Positions 28,675 through 37,644 of a stretch of 64,000 nucleotides of DNA are shown here, piece by piece (position 1 is the first letter of the stretch; every line of letters starts with the position of its first letter). The notes below the pieces were generated by a model. The model ran no database searches. It saw only the letters and a list, made by a program, of their open reading frames with translations, and was not told where the DNA came from. The DNA is taken from positions 1 to 64,000 of the forward strand of contig JALHPO010000011.1 of the NCBI GenBank assembly GCA_022842445.1, in the 5' to 3' direction. The position numbers and the translations under genes were made by a program. This DNA is from Nitrospira sp. GTDB lineage: Bacteria; Nitrospirota; Nitrospiria; Nitrospirales; Nitrospiraceae.

Positions 28675-29679
28675 ATGCGCCTTCCACGCTTTCGATCTGT
28701 TGCGCTCATGGCTGGCCTTCTCTGGGCATCCTCGGGCGGGCCTGCCTTCCAGCCGGAACTTCACGCCGCGTCCCCTTCCAACACGGGGCAACCGGTCTCA
28801 CAGGGAAACCGTTGGGTCGCTTTTGATTTTGCCGGTCTGGACACGTCCGGAGATATCCGCGTCGGCAACCCGCTGAAATTGTCGCTGACGCTCTACGGAA
28901 CTGGTCAGGACCACAGCCCAGTGATCGCCATTTGTGAATCAATTCACTTCGAACGGCAGATCCTCACGATGGAACCGGATTCCCGCTCCAAGGAAATGCA
29001 CGCCACCGCCATTCTCGAACCCATTGCCCCGGGGAAACTCTCCGTGTCTCCGAAAGTCGCGCGCATCCAAGTCACCTTCGCTCGGGCTCAGACCGGCAAG
29101 AAACCGGAGCGGGTGATGAAACGGATCGTCTATGTCACGCTGGGAACATCTGTGCCGCAAAGCAACCACGACGATCTTCCCCCTCCCCATCTGTACGAGC
29201 CCGGCGAGGAGGACACCGACGACGATGACCCTCGGCCCGAGGCGACACCCATCACCGACAACTCGCTGGCGGAAGAAAATCTGTTGCCGTTGCCTACCCC
29301 GAGACCGGGACCTGGACCGGCCTATTGGCAGCATGTCAGCGCGCTCCTGAGCCAAAGCTGGAGCCGCACGGCGCCCCAGGTGCGCCATGCTCCGTCAAGC
29401 GAAACCGTTCATGTTGGGTTTCGCATGTACCCAAACGGGCGGGCTCAATTGATCCAGATTGAAAAGGGCTCCGGCTCTCGCGAAATTAACGAGGCCGGCA
29501 TTTATACCGTCGTCCATGCCCAACCGTTTCCTCCCTTTCCCGAGGGCGTGGGATTGGAGCCGGTCGACGTGCATGTGCGGATGCGAACCGGCGCACGGTC
29601 GAGCGCACGTGATGTGAGGCCGGCCTCAATCCCGCTCACCTCACGGCCAAATACGGCGCCTCTCATGCCCAAGCCCTGA
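28675..29679 (+). CDS. Exported TonB/TolA C-terminal-like protein
   Basis: A 334-residue protein with a signal peptide (SVALMAGLLWASSGGPAF). After a beta-rich domain (about 45-165) comes an acidic and proline-rich spacer (EPGEEDTDDDDPRPE, LPTPRPGPGPAY). Near residues 220-295 lies a segment like the TonB/TolA C-terminal fold: a helix (YWQHVSALLSQSWSRTA), a strand with VHVGFRMYPNGRAQLIQIEKGSGS, then NEAGIYTVVHAQPFPPFPEG. TonB-type proteins link the inner membrane to outer-membrane receptors. Here there is no clear N-terminal anchor beyond the signal, so a stand-alone periplasmic role is possible. Confidence 0.72.
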   Translation: MRLPRFRSVALMAGLLWASSGGPAFQPELHAASPSNTGQPVSQGNRWVAFDFAGLDTSGDIRVGNPLKLSLTLYGTGQDHSPVIAICESIHFERQILTMEPDSRSKEMHATAILEPIAPGKLSVSPKVARIQVTFARAQTGKKPERVMKRIVYVTLGTSVPQSNHDDLPPPHLYEPGEEDTDDDDPRPEATPITDNSLAEENLLPLPTPRPGPGPAYWQHVSALLSQSWSRTAPQVRHAPSSETVHVGFRMYPNGRAQLIQIEKGSGSREINEAGIYTVVHAQPFPPFPEGVGLEPVDVHVRMRTGARSSARDVRPASIPLTSRPNTAPLMPKP

Positions 29680-29721
29680 GGAAGACAGACGACGACAACC
29701 CTGCTCTATGGAGGCAACCAG

Positions 29722-30333
29722 ATGAGTTCCCGATGGCGCTGGATCGCGTGCGCGGCACTATGCGGATGGCTGGCCGGACTGCCAAGCGGCGCCGGAGCCG
29801 AAACGGCCCGGTGGGACATCGATCCCGATCACTCGCTTATCGAGTTTCGCGTCACGCATATGGTGGTCTCCAAGACCGCCGGGCGTTTCACGGACTACAA
29901 GGGATTCGTCGACATGGATGGAGACGCCAAGACGATCAGGGCGATCGAAGCGACAATCAACACGGCGTCCATCGATACGAATCACGATAAACGCGATGCC
30001 CACCTGCGGGAGGCCGACTTTCTGGACGTCGCACAGTTTCCGACGATGACGTACAAACTGAAACATGCCAAAAAGCAAGGCGACACCTTCACAGCCATCG
30101 GTGACTTGACCCTGCGCGGCATCACGAAGGAAGTCGCGCTCATCGGCACCTTGAACGGTGTCGCCAAAGATCCCTGGGGCAACACCAGGGCCGGCTTCAG
30201 CGCCAACGGCACACTGAACCGCAAGGACTTCGGCATGGTGTGGAACAAAACGCTCGACAACGGCGGACTGGTCGTCGGCAACGATGTGCAGATCCATCTG
30301 GAAATCGAATGCATCAAAGCCAAGACTCCATGA
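29722..30333 (+). CDS. YceI family periplasmic protein
   Basis: A 203-residue exported lipocalin-like protein. The signal peptide ends near AGAETA. Family motifs follow: WDIDPDHSLIEFRVTHMVVS, GRFTDYKG, ATINTASIDTNHDKRDAHLREADFLDV and TMTYKL, ending with GNDVQIHLEIECIK. YceI proteins bind polyisoprenoid-type lipids and are often found with stress or cytochrome genes. GGAGG is well placed upstream of ATG 29722. It lies 42 nt after the TonB-like gene. Confidence 0.93.
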   Translation: MSSRWRWIACAALCGWLAGLPSGAGAETARWDIDPDHSLIEFRVTHMVVSKTAGRFTDYKGFVDMDGDAKTIRAIEATINTASIDTNHDKRDAHLREADFLDVAQFPTMTYKLKHAKKQGDTFTAIGDLTLRGITKEVALIGTLNGVAKDPWGNTRAGFSANGTLNRKDFGMVWNKTLDNGGLVVGNDVQIHLEIECIKAKTP

Positions 30334-30354
30334 ATCGCGAAACATGACACCCCG

Positions 30355-31362
30355 ATGGCTGGTATGAAAGCGATGGTACTGAATCGGACCGGCGATGTAT
30401 CGGACAACCGGCTCGAGTTGCGCCAGCGCGCGGTCCCGAAACCGGAAGCGGATCAGGTGCTGGTGAAAATTCATGTCTGCGGGGTATGCCGGACCGATCT
30501 GCACGTAGTAGAAGGTGAGTTGCCCGGCATCACACTCCCATTGATACCGGGCCATCAAGCCGTCGGAACTGTGGTGCAGGTCGGCCACGACGTGCAGGAT
30601 GTCCGAGAAGGGGATCGCGTCGGGCTCGCCTGGCTTCAAGGCACATGCAATCGGTGTGAATTCTGCACCAGCGGACGTGAAAACCTCTGCGAGACGGCGC
30701 GGTTCACCGGCTATCAGATCGATGGAGGGTATGCGGAATATGCCGTCCTGCCTGGGCGGTTTGCCTACCCGATCCCGCCGGTCTTTTCGAACGAGGAAGC
30801 CGCTCCGCTGCTTTGTGCGGGCATCATCGGCTATCGCGCGCTGCGGCTCAGCGGAATCAAACCGGGCCAACGCCTTGGCCTGTACGGATTCGGCGCATCG
30901 GCACACATCGCCATCCAGATCGCACGGCACTGGGGCTGCCAGGTTTATGTCAGCTCGCTTAAGGTTGAGCATCAAGAGCTGGCCAGACAGCTGGGAGCTG
31001 TCTGGATCGGCGGAGCGACAGAGATGCCGCCCGATAAGCTGCATGGGTCAATTATTTTCGCACCTGCCGGCGAATTGGTTCCGCCGGCTCTGCGTGCGCT
31101 CGAACGCGGTGGCACGCTCGCGCTGGCCGGCATCCATATGTCTCCGATTCCCTCCTTGGACTACGATCGCGAGGTGTTCGGGGAGCGGGTCATCCGGAGT
31201 GTGACGGCCAATACCAGGCAGGACGGGCTCGATCTGCTGTGCGAAGCGGCAGCGATTCCTCTCAAACCACATACAGTCCGTTTTCCTCTCGAACAGGCAA
31301 ACCGTGCCTTACAGGAATTAAAAGCCGGACGTTTTCAAGGGGCGGCTGTCCTCACAATGTGA
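30355..31362 (+). CDS. Zinc-binding alcohol dehydrogenase family protein
   Basis: A 335-residue medium-chain dehydrogenase. The catalytic zinc ligands are in CGVCRTDLHVVEG, GHQAVGTV and a later Cys (LLCAGIIGY), and the structural zinc site is CNRCEFCTSGRENLC. The nucleotide-binding loop reads GLYGFGASAHIAIQIA, which fits the AdhP-like branch that prefers NAD(H). It follows the YceI gene by 21 nt and is probably in its transcript. The substrate is not predictable. The second in-frame ATG (30364) is also possible. Confidence 0.9.
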   Translation: MAGMKAMVLNRTGDVSDNRLELRQRAVPKPEADQVLVKIHVCGVCRTDLHVVEGELPGITLPLIPGHQAVGTVVQVGHDVQDVREGDRVGLAWLQGTCNRCEFCTSGRENLCETARFTGYQIDGGYAEYAVLPGRFAYPIPPVFSNEEAAPLLCAGIIGYRALRLSGIKPGQRLGLYGFGASAHIAIQIARHWGCQVYVSSLKVEHQELARQLGAVWIGGATEMPPDKLHGSIIFAPAGELVPPALRALERGGTLALAGIHMSPIPSLDYDREVFGERVIRSVTANTRQDGLDLLCEAAAIPLKPHTVRFPLEQANRALQELKAGRFQGAAVLTM

Positions 31363-31576
31363 TCGCAAGGAACTGCAAGAGATCAGGACACTACGCGTCC
31401 TGGTGAGCTTGTCGGCCAATCCTCACCACGTTTCTGACAGACCCCGACTTCAAACAATGGTGACCACGTGCATGCCAATAGGTGCAAGAGACGGTGCAAT
31501 GGCCGGCCGGTTGTTGCACCGCCCTTCAAGTTGCCCCCTGGATCCCGTCGAACAGAACAAATTGTGCTGAGAAAAT

Positions 31577-31605
31577 TTTACTCGCATCACAAACTCTGCT
31601 ATACC
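31577..31605 (+). promoter_or_regulatory. Promoter for the 18-residue peptide gene
   Basis: TTTACT (31577-31582) and TATACC (31600-31605) are separated by 17 bp in an A/T-rich stretch. The leader to the ATG at 31656 would be about 45 nt. Confidence 0.5.
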
Positions 31606-31655
31606 ACACACATAGGCGATCAAAATTTTTGAAATTGAAGGGGGGTGGAGTACTC

Positions 31656-31712
31656 ATGGCAACGAAGAAAGCAGCAAAGAAGCCTGCAAAGAAGGCGGCG
31701 AAGAAGAAGTAG
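31656..31712 (+). CDS. 18-residue lysine/alanine-rich peptide (histone-tail-like)
   Basis: The peptide is MATKKAAKKPAKKAAKKK. The composition equals the AKKP/AAKK repeats of histone H1 tails and of the basic tails of bacterial nucleoid proteins, so DNA binding is likely if it is translated. Support for a real gene is the very strong GGGGGGTGGAG ribosome binding site eight to nine bases upstream, the promoter at 31577 and a perfect 10-bp inverted repeat 8 nt after the stop. An in-frame upstream extension to 31482 has no start signal. It could also be a leader peptide or a relic of a larger histone-like gene. Confidence 0.55.
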   Translation: MATKKAAKKPAKKAAKKK

Positions 31713-31720
31713 TCGCGCCA

Positions 31721-31750
31721 TGAGGAGGCGTCGGTCACGGCGCCTCCTCA
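31721..31750 (+). terminator. Hairpin after the lysine-rich peptide gene
   Basis: TGAGGAGGCG (31721-31730) and CGCCTCCTCA (31741-31750) are perfect inverted copies around a 10-nt loop. No long T-run follows, so it is either a weak terminator or an RNA-stabilising hairpin. Confidence 0.5.
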
Positions 31751-32558
31751 CCATCTCACGTCTTCATCTTTTCGAATTCCACACCACATCACACCAGTCG
31801 CTATCCGATCGAAGACTTCCTCGGCAATGTCTCCGATAGACCCGCGCACCTGAGAGAACCTACTTCGCAGCCGAGAACTCGCCTTCACCAACCAGCCTTC
31901 TATCGGAATGGAATCGGCGAAGGTGCCGGGATGCAACCGGTTACGCCGGCACAGCAAACATCATGCAAAGAAGGTAAAAGAGGGCGGAGCGACCGGCAAG
32001 CTGAGATCACGACAACGAAGAGACTGCGCGGAAAAAGAAAGGGGAAGTGATGGCCACATCACTTCCCCCAGTTTCTTAGCGCCAGAAGAGAGTCCATAGC
32101 GTAAAGAAAGCAGCGCTTGAATCTTATCATGAACGTTCCCTTCGACAACAAAATAAAAATATCAATGCATTCAACGACTTAAGATAGCTTCGTCGAAGAG
32201 GATACACAAAGAGCTGCGTGACTGGCCCCTCGAAAAAGACCATGGGTCTGGAAGTTTTGACCTGCCCCACAAGTGTTGGCTAATCGAGGTTTCAGAAGAG
32301 GTTTCAGAATTTGGATTGCGCGTGATCGGTTGACGCCGTTGATGCGGGGAAGCAAACCTGCCGTGGGACCATTAGCTCACAATGAATAGCTCCGAGTACT
32401 GGAAACCCTCCCTGGTGCCGTGCAATACCCGGGTGGTCATTGCACAATCGGCCCATGAACAACCATCAATATCGGGATACCTGGTCGTCGGATACCGGAG
32501 CCGTCACCATTAGCCTTCGGAATCCCTCACAGCTTTGGACTGAATTTTGTAGCTGCCG
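31751..32558. other. Long gene-poor stretch with hairpins and short repeats
   Basis: No gene is supported in about 800 nt. Three short frames look slightly protein-like: a plus frame ending KRLRGKRKGK at about 32048, a 69-codon minus frame 31748-31957 and a plus frame 32440-32658. None has a convincing start site. The stretch contains the hairpin at 32041-32068, a tandem AGAGGTTTCAGA pair near 32287-32310, an A/T-rich patch near 32140-32190, and an inverted repeat GTGCAAT/ATTGCAC (32420-32426 and 32439-32445). It may be a decayed accessory region. Confidence 0.45.
32041..32068 (-). terminator. Strong 12-bp hairpin with T-run on the minus strand
   Basis: GGGGAAGTGATG and CATCACTTCCCC pair perfectly around a 4-nt loop. 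Read on the minus strand the stem is followed by TTTCTTTTTCC, the form of an intrinsic terminator. The nearest minus gene, hemD, ends about 490 nt before it, so either the hemD transcript is long or a small RNA or peptide gene lies between. Confidence 0.6.
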
Positions 32559-33416
32559 CTATCGTTTGCGGTCAAGAATACTGGAAGCCCGCTCAGACGT
32601 TTCCTTGACCAGCACACCCATCTTTGGATGCGACGGCTCGAAATCAACGGGCCAATAATAGTGACGGAGACGCTCGCTCGTGGTGGGACCGATTGACGCG
32701 ACAACCATCTTCGTGAGCGCTGATCGAAAGAACTCGACTTGTCCATCCAGTTCCAGCACATGCATCACATGATCCACCTGGGCGGCGTTCGTGATGAGGA
32801 GCACCGCCACTTCCCCAGCAATCAAGTTATCGAGCGCCTGTCGTAACAATACAAGATCATCCGGCAGTGCCCACTTATAGATGGGGACTTGAAAGACCTC
32901 GGCACCGCGCTGTTGCAATGCCTCAAGCAATGCCGGGTTCGGCATCCCGTACTCTTGCACCGCCACGCGTAATCCCATCACCGGCAAACGCTCATCGACA
33001 GTGCGAACCACATCGACCCATGTGTTCGGTTCCGGGACGGTCGAAGTCGGCTGGAGACCAAGCGCCCTCAAGGCCGCGGCCGGCTTCGGCCCCCTGGCAA
33101 CAATGGCCGTCCGGGCAAGAGCCTCCACGATCGACGGCCAGGGATAGCGCAGCTTGAGAAGATCGAACAGTGCGATCGTGCCGGCGCCGGTCAGGAGGAT
33201 CAGCATATCGATCCGTCCAGTCATCAACCGAATCCCAAACTCCAGGGCTGCCGAATTGTCTTCCAATGGAATTTCGCGAAGGGCTGGAGCGACGAGGGAC
33301 TTGCCCCCATACCGTCCAATCAGGCGGGCCATCTCCACCGCCATGCGAGACTCGAATGAGGCAACCGTCAGACCGTGGAAGTCAGGTTGGCCGAAGCCGT
33401 GAATTGCAGACGTCAT
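32559..33416 (-). CDS. hemD: Uroporphyrinogen-III synthase
   Basis: A 285-residue two-domain enzyme that cyclises hydroxymethylbilane to uroporphyrinogen III, the branch point for heme, siroheme and B12. It is recognised by the domain-swapped layout: an N-terminal half starting GLTVASFESRMAVEMARLIGRYGG, then a conserved IDMLILLTGAGTIALFDLL, the linker GLRVAVQEYG, and the late VVASIGPTTSERLRHYYWP (the family signature S-I-G-x-x-T). Sequence identity within this family is low, so the match rests on these motifs. It is isolated from other hem genes here and diverges from the VOC gene. Confidence 0.87.
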   Translation of the reverse strand: MTSAIHGFGQPDFHGLTVASFESRMAVEMARLIGRYGGKSLVAPALREIPLEDNSAALEFGIRLMTGRIDMLILLTGAGTIALFDLLKLRYPWPSIVEALARTAIVARGPKPAAALRALGLQPTSTVPEPNTWVDVVRTVDERLPVMGLRVAVQEYGMPNPALLEALQQRGAEVFQVPIYKWALPDDLVLLRQALDNLIAGEVAVLLITNAAQVDHVMHVLELDGQVEFFRSALTKMVVASIGPTTSERLRHYYWPVDFEPSHPKMGVLVKETSERASSILDRKR

Positions 33417-33492
33417 ATCGTGTGGAATTCCATTTGACGGAGCCGCATGCCGCCCCTACTATACAAACACTACGGGGACAAGGGCCAGACGA

Positions 33493-33933
33493 ATGATGAA
33501 CCGGCCGCTCCATCGAGGGTTACGACATCTCGCACTTCGCGTGACGGATCTCGCGCGTTCACGCCGATTCTACGAACAGGTGCTCGGCATGCAGGTGGTG
33601 TGGGAACCTGATCCGGAGAACGTGTATTTCAGCTCCGGAAGCGACAACCTGGCACTCCATCAAATCCCGAAAGGCGAACTTGCAGCATACCAGCCGCCGA
33701 AGGCCCAACTCCTCGATCATATGGGAGTGATTCTCGACAGCCCGGAGGCGGTCGACCGGATGTATCACGCCATCGCGCCCACGATCGAATCACTCGGCGG
33801 ACATATCGCCAAAGAGCCGAAGCAACACCGTGACGGCAGTTACTCGTTTTATGTGACCGACCCGGACGGCAACGCGATCCAGGCGCTGTACGAACCGACG
33901 ATCAGCACATTTGAATTTACACGTAAGGGGTGA
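33493..33933 (+). CDS. VOC superfamily (glyoxalase/dioxygenase-fold) protein
   Basis: A 146-residue protein with two beta-alpha-beta-beta-beta modules. LRHLALRVTDLARSRRFYEQVLGM opens module one with a His metal ligand. LLDHMGVILDSPEAVDRMY and FYVTDPDGNAIQALYEP complete module two, including a terminal Glu ligand. Members bind a divalent metal and act as lyases, dioxygenases or resistance proteins. The reaction here is unknown. It starts a co-directional run with the MBL-fold gene and the epimerase. The second of two adjacent ATGs is equally possible. Confidence 0.88.
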   Translation: MMNRPLHRGLRHLALRVTDLARSRRFYEQVLGMQVVWEPDPENVYFSSGSDNLALHQIPKGELAAYQPPKAQLLDHMGVILDSPEAVDRMYHAIAPTIESLGGHIAKEPKQHRDGSYSFYVTDPDGNAIQALYEPTISTFEFTRKG

Positions 33934-34008
33934 GGCGATGTCAGCCGTGTACTCATTCGATTTGAGAATCCTCCTCGCCTTACACCCGGCGCCTTACGTT
34001 TCACGACC

Positions 34009-35637
34009 ATGACGCTCTGGGACCGGCTACCGAGAAATCACTACGTGGCCCTCGCCCCCTGGTGCTGGGTGCAGCTGGAGAGCGCTGACGCGCCTGGACC
34101 GTTTCCCTTTGTGGCCGGCGTCTCATCGGACGTGGCGGGAAGCCTCACCGAAGCGCACCGCCTGCTGGCCAGTGCCATCGACACAGCCATCAGCGACGTC
34201 TTTTCCAAGAGGGCGCCCGTCGACGATCCGGACCGGCAGAGGCGGCTGGAAGACGCGTATGCGGAACTGGTGAATGCGCGTCCTTACCTTAACCGACACA
34301 TCACATGTGGCCGGAAGCCGGACGGCACCTTTCGCTGGGAGTTTCCGACCGACCCCACCTGCTCATCCACGGTGACGAACGGCGGCCTTCGCATATTTCA
34401 TTCAGTCAAACGGCAAGCCATTCCTCTGGGATTCGACCAACGCCCCCTGGGACCAATGGTTGGAACCCTGCTCGGCATGTTAGACGGCACACGCAAGACC
34501 TACGAGATCAGGACAGTCATAGAGACCGTACCGCGCGAAGCCAGAACGGCGCTCACCCGGCTGATGGAATTGCTGATTCAGCATGAGTGCCTTCTCAGTT
34601 CGCCGAAGACCTCGATCCGGCCGCACTGGCTTGAATCCGTACAGGACCGGGATATGGTGCACCTCGGCCACGCGGCGCTGCTCTATCGGCAACTGGACAG
34701 TTTTTTCCTCTTCGACCCCTGGCTGCTCCCGTGGTTCGCCGAATCCTCCATCCCTTCCCTGTGGGGCTCGCTCTTGCCCAAGCCATCGGCCGTGTTCTTA
34801 ACGCACGACCACGACGATCATGTCGATCCTCGCACACTGCTCCACTTGCCGAAAGACACGCCGATCATCGTGCCCAGTCGGCGCAACCGGAAAACATTCT
34901 TTTACGATTACCTGCCGCTCCTACGGGAACTCGGATTCGGCCGTGTAGTCGAACTGGCGCACGGCGAGAGCTGGCCGTTCGAGGGCGGAACCATCGTCTC
35001 CGTGCCGTTCTACGGTGAGGACCCCTGCGATCTACAGATGCCGAGAAACTGCTACTTGATCAGCGACCGTGGCTACAACATTCTCGTCCATGCGGACAGC
35101 GGGCCGACCAACGACGGACGGTCGCCGCTGAAGGACGGCGTCATCGCTCAACTGGCCGGCAAATATGGTCCGATCCCGCTGGTGTTCGCATCGCAACAGC
35201 AGTTGCTCGAACTCCGTAGCCACGCCGCCCAGGCGCCCTTGTCTCATCCGGGCAAGTGGCTGGAGGTGGGTGAGAACGGCTATCTCACCAACGCCTATCT
35301 GAGCGACCTGTGCCGTGCGGCGCAGGCGACGCTCTTCGTGTCCTACGCCACCGGCGGCGCCGACTGGTACCCGGACCATTTGTCGTTCATGTTCAGCCGG
35401 CGAAACCCTGCGCGCACCGCGCTCCTCACCGCCCGGTGGGAACGTCCGGAAACACTGAAAGACCTTCTCTCCCTGCACAATTGCGGGTATCATTGCTCGC
35501 GGGCGCTGGATCTGTATCGATCGACCAGCGATGCGCGGATTGAGATCGTCTCAACGGGCGACGCGCTGACCCCTCTGAGTCTTCACCGGCTGGATCACGG
35601 TGATCCGCCGTTTATGACAACCGGGCGACACGTGTAG
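34009..35637 (+). CDS. MBL-fold metallohydrolase with N-terminal PqqD-like segment
   Basis: A 542-residue protein. Residues about 215-480 form a metallo-beta-lactamase fold of the UlaG/RomA type: HTHxDH-like motif at H266-x-H268-x-D270-H271 ([10 protein letters not shown]), then VPFYGEDP and [10 protein letters not shown] with a further acidic ligand. Residues about 125-198 read like a PqqD/RRE winged helix, with the turn [16 protein letters not shown] followed by two helices. The first 110 residues are unassigned. It may act as a phosphodiesterase, lactonase or oxidoreductase. The winged segment might bind a peptide. That is inference, and no precursor peptide is visible nearby. Confidence 0.75.
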   Translation: MTLWDRLPRNHYVALAPWCWVQLESADAPGPFPFVAGVSSDVAGSLTEAHRLLASAIDTAISDVFSKRAPVDDPDRQRRLEDAYAELVNARPYLNRHITCGRKPDGTFRWEFPTDPTCSSTVTNGGLRIFHSVKRQAIPLGFDQRPLGPMVGTLLGMLDGTRKTYEIRTVIETVPREARTALTRLMELLIQHECLLSSPKTSIRPHWLESVQDRDMVHLGHAALLYRQLDSFFLFDPWLLPWFAESSIPSLWGSLLPKPSAVFLTHDHDDHVDPRTLLHLPKDTPIIVPSRRNRKTFFYDYLPLLRELGFGRVVELAHGESWPFEGGTIVSVPFYGEDPCDLQMPRNCYLISDRGYNILVHADSGPTNDGRSPLKDGVIAQLAGKYGPIPLVFASQQQLLELRSHAAQAPLSHPGKWLEVGENGYLTNAYLSDLCRAAQATLFVSYATGGADWYPDHLSFMFSRRNPARTALLTARWERPETLKDLLSLHNCGYHCSRALDLYRSTSDARIEIVSTGDALTPLSLHRLDHGDPPFMTTGRHV

Positions 35638-35671
35638 CCGGAGTGTCATCGCACGGTTGAAAGGATTACAC

Positions 35672-36694
35672 ATGAGCGGGCCATCTTCTCCCATCTTAGT
35701 CACAGGGTCGGCAGGCTTTATCGGATTTCATGTGGCCCGGCGTCTGTTAGATCGCGGTGATTCTGTCATCGGTCTCGATAACCTCAACGACTACTACGAC
35801 GTCCGGCTGAAAGAAGCACGTCTGGCCCAACTGACCGCGCACAAGGCATTTCGTTTTGTCAAACTGGACCTGGCCAATCGGCAAGGCATGCGGGATCTCT
35901 TCACCGACGAGCCGATTCAGCGAGTGGTCCATCTGGCCGCACAAGCCGGTGTACGCTATTCACTCGTGAACCCTCACGCCTACACCGAAAGCAATCTCGA
36001 AGGCTTCATGAACATTCTGGAAGGCTGCCGCCATAGCCGCGTCGCGCATTTGGTGTACGCATCGTCCAGCTCCGTCTACGGCGGCAACACTCACATGCCG
36101 TTTTCCATCCACGACAATGTGGACCACCCCGTCTCGCTCTATGCCGCCACGAAGAAAGCCAATGAACTCATGGCCCACTGTTACGCCCATTTGTATCGGA
36201 TTCCCTGTACAGGATTGCGATTTTTCACAGTCTACGGCCCGTGGGGCAGGCCTGATATGGCGCTGTTCATTTTCACGAAAGCAATTTTGGAAGGAACGCC
36301 GATCGAGGTGTTCAATCACGGCAACATGCGACGCGATTTCACCTATGTGGATGATATCGTCGAGGGCATTATCCGGACCCTCGATCACCCGGCGACGGTC
36401 AATCCAGCGTGGTCAGGAGCCAAGCCGGACCCCGGCACCAGTTCGGCGCCGGCCCGCGTCTACAATATCGGCAACCACCAACCGGTGGAGCTTCTGCATT
36501 TCATCGAGGTATTGGAAAAGGCGCTCGGCAAGAAGGCAGAGAAGAAGCTGATGCCGTTGCAGCCAGGCGATGTGCCTGCCACCTACGCCGACATCGAGGA
36601 CCTCACGCGCGATGTCGGATTCGCACCGGCCACGCCAATCGAAGAAGGCATTCCTCGCTTCGTAAAGTGGTACCGCGAGTTTTACCAGGCCTGA
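35672..36694 (+). CDS. NAD-dependent epimerase, UDP-glucuronate 4-epimerase type
   Basis: A 340-residue extended SDR enzyme. The Rossmann turn is [16 protein letters not shown], the second strand is [18 protein letters not shown], a hallmark of UDP-glucuronate 4-epimerases (CapI type), and the catalytic pair is YAATKK with Ser in [10 protein letters not shown]. Substrate-site words include [15 protein letters not shown] and [16 protein letters not shown] 35672 is preceded by GAAAGGA; a TTG at 35657 is less likely. It would supply UDP-galacturonate for cell-surface polysaccharide. Confidence 0.93.
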   Translation: MSGPSSPILVTGSAGFIGFHVARRLLDRGDSVIGLDNLNDYYDVRLKEARLAQLTAHKAFRFVKLDLANRQGMRDLFTDEPIQRVVHLAAQAGVRYSLVNPHAYTESNLEGFMNILEGCRHSRVAHLVYASSSSVYGGNTHMPFSIHDNVDHPVSLYAATKKANELMAHCYAHLYRIPCTGLRFFTVYGPWGRPDMALFIFTKAILEGTPIEVFNHGNMRRDFTYVDDIVEGIIRTLDHPATVNPAWSGAKPDPGTSSAPARVYNIGNHQPVELLHFIEVLEKALGKKAEKKLMPLQPGDVPATYADIEDLTRDVGFAPATPIEEGIPRFVKWYREFYQA

Positions 36695-36723
36695 GGGGGT
36701 AACGGTCTTTCTGCTCGACGAGC

Positions 36724-37293
36724 TTACGGACACCCGATCGGAATGAACCCTCTCCCAAAGATATCCGACAGTGTCACATAGCGTGCGTTATCATAAAAGG
36801 AGTGGCTCGCCCCGCGCTGATTGCGGCCGGAAAGGTCTCCGCCATAAGACGGGTCAGATCCGAACCACAAGCCCCCACGGGTTTTCTGAACCAGCTGAAG
36901 CCATTCCATATACAGTCCACAAACCTCGCTTTGCACTGAGCCGGAGTTTGTATTGCTTGCGTACCACTCCCGAGCCCACTCCGGGACATTTTGCCCCAGC
37001 ATACCCGATGGTCGATCCTGGTAGGCTGGAACTTGGTAATGTGGGGCGGCAACTGGAGCAGGACGGGGAACAATCGGCATATTCTCCAGTGACGGCACAA
37101 CCGACAGCGGCCTTAACATCATGACTCGACAACCAGCCCGTTCCTTGTTGGTATAGATCGTGTCCCCATCCGCCGTGAGGCATTCAAATACGCCTGTCGG
37201 TTCAGGAGCCGGCGGCGGAGTATCGGCCGACGCGGAGCCAGAAAACATCGCCGCGAGTATGGATGCTGAAAACACCATTCGTATGAGCCTCAT
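36724..37293 (-). CDS. Exported DUF4124-like protein
   Basis: A 189-residue protein with a signal peptide (MRLIRMVFSASILAAMFSGSASA) behind an excellent GGAGGTG site. Just after it, the stretch VFECLTADGDTIYTNKERAGC resembles the DUF4124 fold (a short beta hairpin with the pattern Y-x-N-x-P/E...C). The rest is proline- and glycine-rich with three further cysteines (VQSEVCGLYMEW, IPIGCP), suggesting disulfides in the periplasm. Function is unknown. It converges on the epimerase gene. Confidence 0.7.
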   Translation of the reverse strand: MRLIRMVFSASILAAMFSGSASADTPPPAPEPTGVFECLTADGDTIYTNKERAGCRVMMLRPLSVVPSLENMPIVPRPAPVAAPHYQVPAYQDRPSGMLGQNVPEWAREWYASNTNSGSVQSEVCGLYMEWLQLVQKTRGGLWFGSDPSYGGDLSGRNQRGASHSFYDNARYVTLSDIFGRGFIPIGCP

Positions 37294-37644
37294 GGGGCAC
37301 CTCCGTAAAAATGTACCGATGAGCCGCGCACAGGCTCTCCGATAATCCTGTCCTCGTCTACGCGCACACACAACTTACGTAATGGGACTTCCAAGAATCT
37401 ATGCCACTTTGGGAGGGGGAAACCCAACTCCTGAGCCGGTTCCAGGAGATCCGGCCACCCACATCATCCGAGCACGGTCATGTCCAGGCTTGGAATTGAA
37501 GGCTTTGCCTTGTTCGCTTGAGGACAATGAGGTATCCTCCACCCCATTCCGTGTGAATAGTGCGAAGCGATCCAGATCGTGGATCGGCACTCCCTTTCTC
37601 CTGAACATGTTTCCGTTCAGGCTTGACCTCCCACGGGCCTCGCA
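37294..37644. other. Divergent intergenic region upstream of the antiporter gene
   Basis: About 350 nt lie between the divergent DUF4124-like gene and the antiporter. Only frames without start sites or motifs occur. No confident promoter could be chosen. Confidence 0.4.
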
